A stretch of 64,000 nucleotides of DNA from Mycobacterium sp. 852013-51886_SCH5428379 (GCF_001665575.1 NZ_LZSU01000035.1:43088-107087); one strand, 5' to 3'. Shown: positions 49,761-59,090, counted from the stretch's first letter. A program made the numbers and translations. The notes: a model not told the origin generated them from the letters alone.

Positions 49761-50066
49761 TCAGCAGCGGATCAGCGCGGCCGCGCGGATCTGGACGTCG
49801 TCGTAGGACATCGCCGCCGCAGCCGCGGTCGCCGACCCGGCTGCGGCGAAGTCGGCGAGCGCATCGGCCCGGGCGGTGGCCGCGGCGAGCGCATCGGCCA
49901 GGGCGGCCGTGAACCGCGCACCGACGGCGCCCAGGGCGTCGGCGACGGCGCCGACCGGTACAGCGGTCAGGGCGGCTGACGCTGAGGCGAGCGCGGCGGC
50001 GTGATCGGCATGGGTGCTGGCAAGGATGCGGACGGCGTCACCGTCCACGCGGACATCGGCGGGCAT
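49761..50066 (-). CDS. EspC-like small helical protein
   Basis: The 101-residue, alanine-rich helical protein has the ESX EspC-type layout: N-terminal VDGDAVRILASTHADHAAALASASAAL, a central helix pair, and a C-terminal AAAAAMSYDDVQIRAAALI. No WxG turn and no signal peptide are seen. It directly precedes the WXG-NlpC/P60 gene (1-base gap) and is its likely secretion partner. It follows the phosphohexomutase gene by 54 bases on the same strand. Confidence 0.68.
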   Translation of the reverse strand: MPADVRVDGDAVRILASTHADHAAALASASAALTAVPVGAVADALGAVGARFTAALADALAAATARADALADFAAAGSATAAAAAMSYDDVQIRAAALIRC

Positions 50067-50120
50067 GTAGATAGGACGGTCGGCAGGCCGGTGCGGTTCC
50101 GTCCGATCAGCGGCGGAGGT

Positions 50121-51770
50121 TCACCACTGCCGTGCGGTCTCGGCCACCTCGTCGCGCAACTGGTCGGCGCGGGCGCGAGATGCGGCCAGATCCGGACCCG
50201 CGGGACAGCGCACCTCGATGTAGGACTTGAGCTTCGCCTCGGTGCCCGACGGCCGGATCACCACGCGTACCGCCGTGGCGTCCGGACCTTCGCCCTCGGA
50301 CCCGGTGAGGATCAGCGCGTCGGTGCGCAGCGGCGGGTCGGCGTTGCGCAGGTCGATGACGGTCACGGGGAATCCGCACAGTCGGTCGGGTGGGGTGTCG
50401 CGCAGCCGGGCCATCGCCGCGGCGGCCTCATCGGCGTCGGCCACGTGCCGGGTGACGCCGATGGTGGTGTGCACACCGTGGTGGCGGGCCAGGTCGTCGA
50501 GGGCGTCGAGCACGGTGCGGTGCTGTTTATGCAGTGCCGCGACCAGATCGCACGCCAGCACGGCGGCGCTGATGCCGTCCTTGTCCCGCACGGCGGCCGG
50601 GTCGACGCAGTGCCCGATGGCTTCCTCGTAGGCGTACACCAGGGTGTGCCCGGGTGGGTCGACGTCGGCGCGGGCCAGCCATTTGAAGCCGGTGAGCGTC
50701 TCGATGTAGCGGGCGCCGTGGCGCGCGGCGATCTCGGAGAGCATCCGCGACGAGACCACCGTGCTGGCCACCGCCATCCCGGCCATGACGTCGCCCGGCT
50801 CGATCTGGGACAGCAGGTAATCGCCCAGCAGCCAACCGGTTTCGTCGCCGGAGAGCATGCGCCAGCCGTCGGGGGTCGGTACCCCGACCGCGCACCGGTC
50901 GGCGTCGGGGTCGAGGGCGATCGCGATGTCGGCGTCAACGTCGGCGGCCAACTCGAGCAGCGCGTCGACGGCGCCGGGCTCCTCCGGGTTGGGGAACTTC
51001 ACGGTGGGGAAGTCGGGATCGGGGGAGAACTGGCTCTCCACGACGTGGATGTCGCTGATGCCGGCGCGGACGAGTGCGTCGAGCAGATAGTCACCGCCCA
51101 CACCGTGCAGCGGGGTCACCGCGACGCGGACCGGATCCGTCGTCCGTCGCACCAGGGCGGCGCGGTGGACGTAGGACTGGATCTCCTCGATCCCCGCGGT
51201 GTCGACAGGTGCGCGGGGGATCTCGTCGGCCGGTGGCGCTTCGGCGATGGCCTGCTCGATTTCGCGATCGATGGGCGCGACAATCGGCAGCCCCTCCTCG
51301 AAGTACACCTTGAACCCGTTGTCGGTCGGCGGGTTGTGCGATGCGGTGATCTGGATGCCCGCCGAGGCGACCATGTGCCGTACCGCAAACGCGATGACGG
51401 GTGTGGGTGCGGCGGCCAGCAGTAGGAGCGGTCGGAAGCCCTGTCCGGCAAGGACTTCGGCGGTGGCGCGGGCGAATTCGTCGGAGCGGTGCCGCGCGTC
51501 GCGGCCGACCAGCACCTGCGATCCCTCCCGTCCGCGGTCCTTGAGCACCTTGGCCACACCCCACGCCGCACGGATGACGACTGCGAGGTTCATACCGTTG
51601 GGCCCGGCGCGCAGAGGGCCGCGCAACCCGGCCGTTCCGAAGGTCAGAGGTCTGGAGAAGCGCTCGTGGAGCTCTTCCTGACTGAGCTGCGACAGCTCTT
51701 CAGCAGACTGCGGATCGGGATCGTGGGCGATCCACTCCTGGACGGTCGTCGCGGTGGCCGAGGACGTCAT
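50121..51770 (-). CDS. pmmB: Phosphohexomutase/phosphopentomutase (PmmB)
   Basis: Alpha-D-phosphohexomutase, 549 residues. Phosphoserine loop ITASHNPPTDNGFKVYF (Ser ~143), metal loop DPDADRCAVG (~284), sugar loop AYEEAIGHC and phosphate site VVIRPSGTEAKLKSYIE. The PGM2-like length suggests phosphopentomutase or phosphoglucomutase activity; near deoA/deoD it could handle deoxyribose-1-phosphate. It corresponds to Rv3308. ATG 51770 overlaps the MarR stop (ATGA), so the regulator's transcript reads into it. Confidence 0.9.
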   Translation of the reverse strand: MTSSATATTVQEWIAHDPDPQSAEELSQLSQEELHERFSRPLTFGTAGLRGPLRAGPNGMNLAVVIRAAWGVAKVLKDRGREGSQVLVGRDARHRSDEFARATAEVLAGQGFRPLLLLAAAPTPVIAFAVRHMVASAGIQITASHNPPTDNGFKVYFEEGLPIVAPIDREIEQAIAEAPPADEIPRAPVDTAGIEEIQSYVHRAALVRRTTDPVRVAVTPLHGVGGDYLLDALVRAGISDIHVVESQFSPDPDFPTVKFPNPEEPGAVDALLELAADVDADIAIALDPDADRCAVGVPTPDGWRMLSGDETGWLLGDYLLSQIEPGDVMAGMAVASTVVSSRMLSEIAARHGARYIETLTGFKWLARADVDPPGHTLVYAYEEAIGHCVDPAAVRDKDGISAAVLACDLVAALHKQHRTVLDALDDLARHHGVHTTIGVTRHVADADEAAAAMARLRDTPPDRLCGFPVTVIDLRNADPPLRTDALILTGSEGEGPDATAVRVVIRPSGTEAKLKSYIEVRCPAGPDLAASRARADQLRDEVAETARQW

Positions 51771-52219
51771 GGGCCCAGAGTGCCCCGTTTTTCGTCGATT
51801 AATGCCAGCTTCCTCAGCGCCGGCGCGACGATGATCAGCAATTCGTATTCGAGGTCGGTGAGCGTCTCGGCCATTGCATCGCGCAGCCATGCGTCGCGTT
51901 CGGCCCGGTCGGCCGCCAGCAACGCGCGGCCGTCGGGAGTCATCTCGATGAGCTGCCGGCGCCGGTCGCGGTCGTCTGGACGCCGGACGATCAATCCGCG
52001 GGCGACGAGTTCGTTGAGGCTGTCGGTCAGCGACTGCGCCCGCACACGCATCCGCGCACCCAATTCGGCGGGCGTGCTCACCCCGGTCCGACTCACCTCG
52101 CCGAGCAGTTCCATCTGGCTCAGCGTCAGACCGTGGTCGGGGCGGTGCCGGCGCAACTGCCGAGCTACCGCCATGATCGCCTCTCTCAACTCGGTCGCCG
52201 AGTCGTCGCCGCGCCGCAT
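51767..52219 (-). CDS. MarR-family regulator
   Basis: A ~150-residue winged-helix protein: LTLSQMELLGEVSRTGVSTPAELGARMRVRAQSLTDSLNELVARGLIVRRPDDRDRRRQLIEMTPDGRALL is the MarR core, with dimerising helices at both ends. ATG 52219 (or adjacent ATG 52222) is chosen because operator-like sequence lies just upstream. It is divergent from the AbrB-family membrane gene, and its stop overlaps pmmB. Confidence 0.88.
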   Translation of the reverse strand: MRRGDDSATELREAIMAVARQLRRHRPDHGLTLSQMELLGEVSRTGVSTPAELGARMRVRAQSLTDSLNELVARGLIVRRPDDRDRRRQLIEMTPDGRALLAADRAERDAWLRDAMAETLTDLEYELLIIVAPALRKLALIDEKRGTLGP

Positions 52220-52225
52220 CATAAG

Positions 52226-52239
52226 CAAGTTATACCTTG
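52226..52239. promoter_or_regulatory. Operator-like site next to the MarR start
   Basis: CAAG, 6 bases, CTTG, then G: same geometry as the site at 52276-52297. It lies 4-17 bases upstream of the MarR start codons, where binding would repress marR itself. Inferred. Confidence 0.5.
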
Positions 52240-52275
52240 GCATCCAACCGCGAACACCGCCTTTGCATGATCGAG

Positions 52276-52297
52276 ATACCAAGGTGATACTTGGGAT
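52276..52297. promoter_or_regulatory. Operator-like palindrome before the AbrB-family gene
   Basis: ATACCAAG, GTGATA, CTTGGGAT: 7 of 8 arm positions are symmetric around a 6-base spacer. It sits 12-33 bases upstream of the transporter start, so a bound MarR dimer would block it. Confidence 0.55.
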
Positions 52298-52309
52298 CGG
52301 GAGGTGTCA

Positions 52310-53452
52310 GTGCGGCGAATCATCAAATGGGTGCTGCTGGCGGCCGCGTCGATCGGCGTGACGGTGCCGCTGACCCTGGCCGGCGTGCCGTCCGCAGCGC
52401 TGTTCGCCGCACTCGTCGTCGCGATCGGGTTCGCCCTCACCTCGCTCTCACCCGGCGCACTGGCCCGACCCGCCGGCGTCGCCGCACAAGGGGTGCTGGG
52501 CGTCTACATCGGCACGATGGTCCGCCAGGACGCCATCGGCGCCCTCGGCGCGGACTGGCCGTTCGTCGTCGCGATCGCGGTGGCGACCCTGGTGCTCAGC
52601 GTCATCGCCGGCGCACTGCTCGGCTTGCACCGCGAGATCACCCCTCTCACTGGATCTCTCGCGCTGACCGCCGGCGGCGCCTCGGGTCTGGTCGCCATCG
52701 CCCGCGACCTCGGCGGCGACGACCGCGTGGTGTCGGTGGTGCAGTATCTGCGCGTCGCCCTGATCACGGCGTCCATGCCGGTGGTGGTCGCGCTGGTCTA
52801 CCGCCCCGACCGCTCGCAGCCGTCCGGCGACCTCGGCCCGACCACGACCATGCCGTGGTACGCGAGCGTCGGTCTGCTTCTGGTCCTCGTCGTGGCCGGA
52901 ACGGTCTGCGGGCGGCTGCTGCGACTGCCCGGCGCCGGGCTGCTCGGCCCGATGGCGCTGACCGTCGTCGCGGAACTCACCGGCGTGCTGGAACAAGCCG
53001 GGGCGCCCGGGCTGGCCGTACCCGCGGTCCTGGTGCAGGCGGCCTATCTGCTCATCGGATGGCAGGCCGGCCTGGCGTTCACGATGCAATCGCTGCGCGT
53101 CATCGGCCGCGTACTGCCCGCGGCGCTGACGCTGATCGTGCTGCTCGGTGCGGCAACAGCGGGCCTCGGCGTGGTCCTCGCGCACTACACCCACCTCAGC
53201 CCGCTGGAGGGCTACCTGGCGACCAGCCCCGGCGGCGTCTACGCCGTCCTGGCCACCGCCGTCGAGACCGGCTCCAACGTCACCTTCATCATCGCCGCGC
53301 AGGTGCTGCGGGTGCTGCTGATGCTGTTCGCCTCACCGCTGATCGCCCGCGCCGTGGTGTGGGCGAGCCGCCGACTGACCCGGCACCCGCCGTCGGGTCA
53401 GACCGACGAGATGACCGCGGCGAGCAACGCGCCCATCCGCGCCGCGGACTGA
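52310..53452 (+). CDS. AbrB-family (AmoA-like) membrane protein
   Basis: The ~380-residue protein has about 10 hydrophobic helices and two AbrB-duplication units ([103 protein letters not shown]). The family is unrelated to the DNA-binding AbrB and may transport small molecules. GTG 52310 is preferred over GTG 52304 because GGAGG lies at 52300-52304. Its last 55 bases overlap the convergent deoD gene. Confidence 0.85.
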   Translation: MRRIIKWVLLAAASIGVTVPLTLAGVPSAALFAALVVAIGFALTSLSPGALARPAGVAAQGVLGVYIGTMVRQDAIGALGADWPFVVAIAVATLVLSVIAGALLGLHREITPLTGSLALTAGGASGLVAIARDLGGDDRVVSVVQYLRVALITASMPVVVALVYRPDRSQPSGDLGPTTTMPWYASVGLLLVLVVAGTVCGRLLRLPGAGLLGPMALTVVAELTGVLEQAGAPGLAVPAVLVQAAYLLIGWQAGLAFTMQSLRVIGRVLPAALTLIVLLGAATAGLGVVLAHYTHLSPLEGYLATSPGGVYAVLATAVETGSNVTFIIAAQVLRVLLMLFASPLIARAVVWASRRLTRHPPSGQTDEMTAASNAPIRAAD

Positions 53453-54216
53453 CGGCCCGCCTCCAGCACCTCAGCATGCGACAGCGGCTGACCCGTCATC
53501 CCCGCGGCCAGATTGGTGACCAGCGAGAGAGCCAGGACGTCGGCGCCCGCCGCGCGCGCGGCGATCGTCTCGTGCACCGTCGACATGCCGACCAGGTCGG
53601 CGCCGAGGGTGCGCAGCATCCGGATCTCGGCGGGCGTCTCGTAGTGCGGACCCGGCAGCCCCGCGTACACGCCGTCGGCCAGCCCGGGGTCGACGGCCCG
53701 GGCCAGCTGACGCAGCCGGGGGGAGTAGGCGTCGACGAGGTCTACGAATTGGGCGCCGACCAGCGGCGATCGTGCGGTCAGGTTCAAATGGTCGCTGATC
53801 AGCACGGGCTGGCCGACGGTGAAGTCCTCTCGCAGCCCGCCCGCCGCGTTGGTCAGCACGATCGTGTCGGCACCCGCCGCGCACGCCGCGCGCACCGGGT
53901 GCACGACGTGACGCAGATCGTGGCCTTCGTAGGCATGGATACGGCCGAGGAGGACGAGGACGTGGTGGCCGCCCACCTCGACCGATCGCAGCACCCCGCC
54001 GTGGCCCTGAGCGCTGGGCGGCGTGAAACCCGGCAACTCGGTCATCGGAACCTGCGCGCGCGGCGTCCCCAGCGCATCGGCCGCCGGCGCCCACCCCGAC
54101 CCCAGCACCACGGCGACGTCATGGGCGTCGATGCCCGTGCGGTCACGGATCGCCGCCGCCGCCTCCCGCGCCGTCCTGTCGGGGCCGGCGTCCGGGCTGA
54201 CTTCCGGGCTCGTCAC
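53398..54216 (-). CDS. deoD: Purine-nucleoside phosphorylase
   Basis: Trimeric-type purine nucleoside phosphorylase, 272 residues: [93 protein letters not shown] (signature). It splits inosine/guanosine and their deoxy forms to base and sugar-1-phosphate. GTG 54216 is divergent from the M20 peptidase at 54261. In M. tuberculosis deoD (Rv3307) is next to pmmB; here a MarR/AbrB pair lies between. Confidence 0.94.
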   Translation of the reverse strand: MTSPEVSPDAGPDRTAREAAAAIRDRTGIDAHDVAVVLGSGWAPAADALGTPRAQVPMTELPGFTPPSAQGHGGVLRSVEVGGHHVLVLLGRIHAYEGHDLRHVVHPVRAACAAGADTIVLTNAAGGLREDFTVGQPVLISDHLNLTARSPLVGAQFVDLVDAYSPRLRQLARAVDPGLADGVYAGLPGPHYETPAEIRMLRTLGADLVGMSTVHETIAARAAGADVLALSLVTNLAAGMTGQPLSHAEVLEAGRQSAARMGALLAAVISSV

Positions 54217-54260
54217 GGTAGGGCAGCTTAGCCCCGTCGGGGGAGTGAGATACTGCGCTA

Positions 54261-55442
54261 ATGCCTTCCGCCACCGCGTCCACGAGCGTCGAGGACGCCG
54301 TCGACCGTCGCCGTGGCGATCTGATCGCACTGTCCCACGACATCCACGCCGAGCCGGAACTGGCGTTCGCCGAGTACCGCAGTTGCGCGAAGACCCAGGC
54401 GCTCGTCGCGGAGCACGGCTTCGCGATCACCCCGGCCGCCGGCGGGCTCGACACCGCATTCCGCGCCTCCTACGGCAGCGGACCGCTCGTCGTCGGCATC
54501 TGCGCGGAGTACGACGCGCTGCCCGGCATCGGGCATGCGTGCGGGCACAACATCATCGCCGCGTCCGCGGTCGGCGCCGCGCTCGCGTTGGCCGAGGTCG
54601 CCGACCAGCTCGGTCTGACGGTAGTGCTGGTCGGCACCCCCGCCGAGGAGACGGGCGGTGGCAAGGCGCTGCTGCTCGACGCCGGCGTATTCGACGACAT
54701 CGCCGCCGCGGTGATGCTGCACCCGGGTCCGGTCGACATCGCGGCCGCCCGTTCGCTGGCGCTCTCGGAGGTCGACGTCGTCTACACCGGACACGAATCG
54801 CATGCGGCGGTCGCTCCCCATCTCGGCGTGAATGCCGCCGACGCTGTCACCGTCGCGCAGGTCGCGATCGGGCTGCTGCGTCAGCAGTTGGTTCCCGGCC
54901 AGATGTTGCACGGCATCGTCACCGAGGGCGGTCAGGCCACCAACGTCATCCCTGCGCGGGCCGCGCTGCGCTACACGATGCGGGCCTCGGACTCGGTGTC
55001 GTTGCACGAGCTCGAGGCACGCGTCGCGGGGTGTTTCGCCGCGGGCGCCGTGGCGACCGGCTGTGAGCACGAGGTCGCCGAGACCGCGCCCCCCTACGCC
55101 GAGCTGCGACCTGATGAGTGGCTGGCTTCGGTCTTCCGCGACGAGATGCAGCGCATCGGACGCGAACCCCTTGCTGCGGATCTGGAGGCGGCGCTGCCAC
55201 TGGGCAGCACCGATATGGGCAACGTCACCCACGTGATCCCCGGTATCCACCCCGTCGTCGGCATCGACGCCGGCGGCGCGTCGATCCATCAGCCGGCGTT
55301 CGCGGCGGCCGCGGCGTCCCCGAGCGCCGACACCGCTGTCGTCGAAGGTGCGACCATGCTCGCGCGGACGGTGGTGCGGCTTGCCGAGACGGCTGAGCAG
55401 CGGGACCGGGTGCTCGAGAGGCAGAGGAGGCGGGCGTCGTGA
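54261..55442 (+). CDS. amiB1: M20-family amidohydrolase/peptidase (AmiB1-like)
   Basis: The 393-residue zinc-dependent M20D hydrolase has [32 protein letters not shown] (metal His), [18 protein letters not shown] (catalytic Glu) and a dimerisation domain in between. The family cleaves N-acyl amino acids or indole-acetyl-like conjugates. It lacks a signal peptide. Its stop overlaps the start of its paralogue (GTGA). The pair matches Rv3306c-Rv3305c. Confidence 0.9.
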   Translation: MPSATASTSVEDAVDRRRGDLIALSHDIHAEPELAFAEYRSCAKTQALVAEHGFAITPAAGGLDTAFRASYGSGPLVVGICAEYDALPGIGHACGHNIIAASAVGAALALAEVADQLGLTVVLVGTPAEETGGGKALLLDAGVFDDIAAAVMLHPGPVDIAAARSLALSEVDVVYTGHESHAAVAPHLGVNAADAVTVAQVAIGLLRQQLVPGQMLHGIVTEGGQATNVIPARAALRYTMRASDSVSLHELEARVAGCFAAGAVATGCEHEVAETAPPYAELRPDEWLASVFRDEMQRIGREPLAADLEAALPLGSTDMGNVTHVIPGIHPVVGIDAGGASIHQPAFAAAAASPSADTAVVEGATMLARTVVRLAETAEQRDRVLERQRRRAS

Positions 55443-56614
55443 GCGTGCTGCAACATGCCGCGGCGCGTTGGCTGTCGGCGAACTACGACGAACTCGTGTC
55501 CTGGCGCCGCCACATCCACGCCCACCCTGAACTCGGGCGTCAGGAGTTCGCGACCACGCAGTTCGTCGCGGCGCGACTCGCCGATGCCGGCCTGAACCCG
55601 AAGGTACTGCCGGGCGGCACCGGACTGACGTGCGACTTCGGCCCCGACCACGGACCGCGGATCGCTCTGCGCGCCGACATGGACGCGCTGCCGATGGCCG
55701 AACGGACGGGTCTGCCGTTCTCGTCGGTGGTGCCCAACGTGGCGCACGCCTGCGGTCACGATGCGCACACCTCGGTGCTGCTGGGGGCGGGGCTGGCCCT
55801 GGCGTCCGCCCCGTCGCTACCCGTCGGGGTGCGGTTGCTGTTCCAGGCGGCCGAGGAACTGATGCCCGGCGGCGCCATCGACGCCATCTCCGCCGGCGCG
55901 CTGAACGGCGTCACGCGGATCTTCGCGCTGCACTGCGACCCCCGGCTGCCGGTGGGACGGGTGGCCGTCCGGCCCGGCCCGATCACCTCGGCCGCCGATC
56001 AGGTGGAGGTGACCCTGCAGTCGCCGGGTGGACACACCTCGCGACCGCATCTGACCAGTGATCTGGTCTATGGACTCGGCACGCTGATCACCGGCGTGCC
56101 CGGGGTGCTGTCGCGCCGCATCGACCCGCGCAACAGCACCGTGATGGTGTGGGGTGCGGTCAACGCCGGCACCGCCGCCAACGCGATCCCGCAGTCCGGC
56201 ACGCTGGCCGGCACCATCCGCACGGCCTCCCGCGAGACCTGGCTGACGCTGGAATCGCTAGTCCGCGAGACCGTTTCGTCGCTGCTTGCTCCGCTGGGCA
56301 TCGAGTACAGCGTGCAGTACCGCCAGGGCGTGCCACCGGTGGTCAACGAAGAGCTGTCGACGCGGATCATGATGCATGCGATCGAGGCGATCGGGCCGGA
56401 CGCGCTCGCCGATACCCGGCAGTCCGGCGGCGGCGAGGACTTTTCCTGGTATCTCGAGGAGGTGCCGGGAGCGATGGCCCGCCTCGGCGTGTGGGGCGGT
56501 CGCGGCGCGCAACTCGATCTGCACCAGCCGAACTTCGACCTCGACGAGCGGGCGCTGGGCGTCGGGGTGCGGGTGCTGGTCAACCTGGTCGAGCAGTCCG
56601 CGCTGCTGGCTTAA
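55439..56614 (+). CDS. amiA1: M20-family amidohydrolase/peptidase (AmiA1-like)
   Basis: The 391-residue M20D hydrolase is a paralogue of the gene before it: RRHIHAHPELGRQEFATTQF, ALRADMDALPMAERTGLPF, HACGHDAHTSVLLGAGLAL, FQAAEELMPGGAIDAI, and the C-terminal DTRQSGGGEDFSWYLEEVPGAM metal ligand region. GTG 55439 is coupled to the upstream stop. A repeat element begins 6 bases after its stop. Confidence 0.9.
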   Translation: MSVLQHAAARWLSANYDELVSWRRHIHAHPELGRQEFATTQFVAARLADAGLNPKVLPGGTGLTCDFGPDHGPRIALRADMDALPMAERTGLPFSSVVPNVAHACGHDAHTSVLLGAGLALASAPSLPVGVRLLFQAAEELMPGGAIDAISAGALNGVTRIFALHCDPRLPVGRVAVRPGPITSAADQVEVTLQSPGGHTSRPHLTSDLVYGLGTLITGVPGVLSRRIDPRNSTVMVWGAVNAGTAANAIPQSGTLAGTIRTASRETWLTLESLVRETVSSLLAPLGIEYSVQYRQGVPPVVNEELSTRIMMHAIEAIGPDALADTRQSGGGEDFSWYLEEVPGAMARLGVWGGRGAQLDLHQPNFDLDERALGVGVRVLVNLVEQSALLA

Positions 56615-56620
56615 CTTCCG

Positions 56621-56680
56621 CGAGCGTGCGTGTCTGCACACGACACGCCGCGCATCTGCGGCATTTTCGTCGCGCTCACG
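56621..56680. repeat. Inverted-repeat element, copy 1
   Basis: Begins CGAGCGTGCGTGTCTGCACA and ends in a diverged TCGCGCTCACG. It lies between convergent genes and covers the last codons of the DUF559 gene. It is related to the copies at 57635 and 59021. Confidence 0.75.
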
Positions 56681-57563
56681 CCGCGCGACGGAGACGAAGC
56701 TGCTTGTCGATGCGGGCCACGAGTTCCCATGGGCGGTGCCGCACGTCGTCGAGGACGATCGCGATGACCGTCCACCCGACGTCCATCAGAGCCGCGGTCC
56801 GCCGCCGGTCGCGCTTCATGGCCTCGGCGCCGGCGTGCCAGTCCATGCCGTCGTACTCCACCGCGAGCCGGTATGCGGGCCAGGCGAAGTCGAGCCGGCG
56901 CCGCTCCCGGTTGCCGTCGATGAGCTCGTACTGCAGCTCGGGTGACGGCAGGCCACCGTCGAGCATCACCAGCCGTGCCTCGCTCTCGAGCGGGGATTCC
57001 GCGCGGCTGTCGGCGATGGCGATGAAATCGCGCACGGCGACGATGCCGCGCCGTCCGGACTGGTCAGTGGCCGCCCGCCACAGGTCCGGTCGGCGGCATG
57101 TCCCGCTACGCAGCGCCGCATCGAGCGTCGCGAGAGCGCGGGGCCGACGCAACCCACGCGCGACCTCGACGGCCGTCCAGGGAGCAGCGGTGGCGAGCCG
57201 CCCGCCAACGGTGACCAGAGGCGCGCCGTCGCGACGGTGGACGACCAGACCGTCGGCCGACCGGAGCTGTCCTCCGGGCGGATTGAGGACATGAAGATCG
57301 GTGGACGTCTCGGTGTCGAAGCCGTGCACGGCGGCGGCGGTGCCGAGACAGACCGGGACGGAGCGCCCGCAGGCGAGGTCCAGGCCACGCAGCCGCAGCG
57401 TGTCGGTGGCCGCGCCGCGGCAGTAGATGCCGTGCCACATTCGTTCGAGCTGGCCCGAGCCCAGCTCGGCTTCGAACCGACGTCGGCTCACCCGCGCCAG
57501 GATCTGGGCGCTGGTGGCCACGCCGTCTTGGGCCTCGAACAGCGCGTGCAGCGTCGGTTCCAT
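56676..57563 (-). CDS. DUF559-domain protein with AbiEi-like N terminus
   Basis: The 295-residue protein has an N-terminal winged-helix-like part (ALFEAQDGVATSAQILARVSRRRFEAELGSGQLERMWHGIYC), as in type IV antitoxin-like proteins, and a C-terminal DUF559 restriction-endonuclease-like fold (SPLESEARLVMLDGG, RRLDFAWPAYRLAVEYDGMDWH; candidate E-D-ExD catalytic set). Many paralogues occur in mycobacteria with no known role. ATG 57563 was chosen. Repeat copies flank it on both sides. Confidence 0.75.
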   Translation of the reverse strand: MEPTLHALFEAQDGVATSAQILARVSRRRFEAELGSGQLERMWHGIYCRGAATDTLRLRGLDLACGRSVPVCLGTAAAVHGFDTETSTDLHVLNPPGGQLRSADGLVVHRRDGAPLVTVGGRLATAAPWTAVEVARGLRRPRALATLDAALRSGTCRRPDLWRAATDQSGRRGIVAVRDFIAIADSRAESPLESEARLVMLDGGLPSPELQYELIDGNRERRRLDFAWPAYRLAVEYDGMDWHAGAEAMKRDRRRTAALMDVGWTVIAIVLDDVRHRPWELVARIDKQLRLRRAA

Positions 57564-57634
57564 GGCCGAGATCGTGACCGGGCGAGCGTGAGCACCGGAA
57601 GACCCCGCCGGGCGTCCTGTGGACAACTTTCCGA

Positions 57635-57693
57635 CGAGCGTGCGCAAACTGCACGCTTCCCACGGCGTGTCCGTGTGCAGACACGCACGCTCG
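57635..57693. repeat. Inverted-repeat element, copy 2
   Basis: Starts CGAGCGTGCG and ends CGCACGCTCG, perfect 10-bp terminal inverted repeats around 39 bases containing GGCGTGTCCGTGTGCAGACA. It lies in the 163-base divergent region between the DUF559 and DUF4032 genes. Confidence 0.8.
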
Positions 57694-57726
57694 CGAAGAC
57701 GGGGCCGGAGGTGACAGGCTGGAGTG

Positions 57727-58995
57727 ATGGCCGTGCCGGAGCTCCGCCTGCGCACGCCGACGCCCGGTCTGCTCGCGCTTCCATGGGACCGCCCTCTGGA
57801 GGAGTGGACGGCGCCCGACGTGCCCCTGCGTGACGTCGCCGTGGGCCCGAGCCGCCACCTCGTCCGGTTCGTGCACTGCGACGGCGCGCTGTGGGCGGTC
57901 AAGGAGTTGCCGCCGCGCATCGCCGACAAGGAGTACGGCGTGCTCGGCGCCCTCGAGGAGATGGGGCTGCCCGCGGTGCACCGCGCGGGTCTGGTCCACC
58001 AGCCGGACTTCGAGACCTCGCTGCTACTGACCCGCTTCCTCGACGGCTCGTGGCAGTACCGACGGCTGTTCCGCCGGCTGCCGCCGGACGAACCCAAACA
58101 CCGGGCGCGGCTGTTCGACGCGATGGCCTCACTGTTGGTCGAACTGCATCGCCACGGCGTGTTCTGGGGCGACTGTTCGTTGGCAAACACGCTGTTCTCC
58201 CGCGACGGCCAGGTCCTGCAGGCGTGGCTCGTCGACGCGGAGACCAGTGAGGTGCACCCGCAGCTGTCCAACGGCCAGCGCCGTCACGACCTGGACATCC
58301 TGGTGGAGAATGTCGCCGCCGATCTGATGGATCTGGCCGCCTGGCTGGGCGCGTCCGAGGACCTCGAGGACACGCTGATCGCCGAGGCCCAGGACATCCC
58401 GAATCGCTACCAGCGGCTGTGGGACGTCCTGCACGCCGAGCCGGTCTTCGACTTCACCGACCGCTACCGCGTCGAGGGCACCATCCGCCGCCTCAACGAA
58501 CTCGGGTTCGCCGTGGAAGAGGTGACGTTGCAGCCCGTGGGCGACACCGGCGGTGACCGGCAACGGCTCCATGTCGCCGTCGGCGATCGCCGCTACCACG
58601 CCGAACGGCTGCGCGAGCTGACCGGGCTGGACACCGGCGAGGGGCAGGCCCGCATCCTGCTCGGCGACCTGTGGACGTTCCAGGCGCGTCTGAGCCAGGA
58701 AGCCGGACACGACGTCGACGATGCGACGGCCGCACAGCTGTGGGTGATGGAGGTGGCGACCCCCACCATGCACCGCGCGCACGAAGCGATCGGCGGCACC
58801 GGCACCGCGATCCAGGCGTTCTGCGATCTGCTCGAGATCCGCTGGCTGCTGTCCGAACGCGCCGGGCGCGACGTCGGCACCGAACGGGCGCTGCTGGCCC
58901 TGGCGCGCGACGTGATCCCCGCCGACTCGGTGGCCAAGATGGCGGTCGCCGAGGTGCCGACCGAGCCGATGCCGGTCATCGAATTCGACGACTGA
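57727..58995 (+). CDS. DUF4032 protein with kinase-like domain
   Basis: The 422-residue actinobacterial protein has an N-terminal half resembling a lipopolysaccharide-kinase/protein-kinase-like fold: ALWAVKELPP (VAIK-like Lys), LLVELHRHGVFWGDCSLANTLFSRDG (HRD/NxxxxD-like loop with D and N) and WLVDAETSEV (DFG-like). The C-terminal half is DUF4032. It could phosphorylate a small molecule, but activity is not shown. ATG 57727 is used. Its stop is followed by repeat copy 3. Confidence 0.82.
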   Translation: MAVPELRLRTPTPGLLALPWDRPLEEWTAPDVPLRDVAVGPSRHLVRFVHCDGALWAVKELPPRIADKEYGVLGALEEMGLPAVHRAGLVHQPDFETSLLLTRFLDGSWQYRRLFRRLPPDEPKHRARLFDAMASLLVELHRHGVFWGDCSLANTLFSRDGQVLQAWLVDAETSEVHPQLSNGQRRHDLDILVENVAADLMDLAAWLGASEDLEDTLIAEAQDIPNRYQRLWDVLHAEPVFDFTDRYRVEGTIRRLNELGFAVEEVTLQPVGDTGGDRQRLHVAVGDRRYHAERLRELTGLDTGEGQARILLGDLWTFQARLSQEAGHDVDDATAAQLWVMEVATPTMHRAHEAIGGTGTAIQAFCDLLEIRWLLSERAGRDVGTERALLALARDVIPADSVAKMAVAEVPTEPMPVIEFDD

Positions 58996-59020
58996 GCGGG
59001 CTCTGCACACTCGCCAGCGC

Positions 59021-59078
59021 CGAGCGTGCGCGACATGCCGTGAAACTGCGGCGTGTCGTGTGCAGACGCGCACGCTCG
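59021..59078. repeat. Inverted-repeat element, copy 3
   Basis: Starts CGAGCGTGCGCG and ends CGCGCACGCTCG, perfect 12-bp terminal inverted repeats, with GCGGCGTGTCGTGTGCAGAC inside. Lies between two convergent genes, where it could fold as a transcription stop. Confidence 0.8.
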
Positions 59079-59090
59079 CGGGTGGAGGGG

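Noticed and set aside
56676..57563. DUF559/AbiEi-like gene as half of a phage-defence or toxin-antitoxin pair
   Set aside because: No partner toxin gene lies next to it; the neighbours are housekeeping-like peptidase and DUF4032 genes, so a system cannot be claimed.
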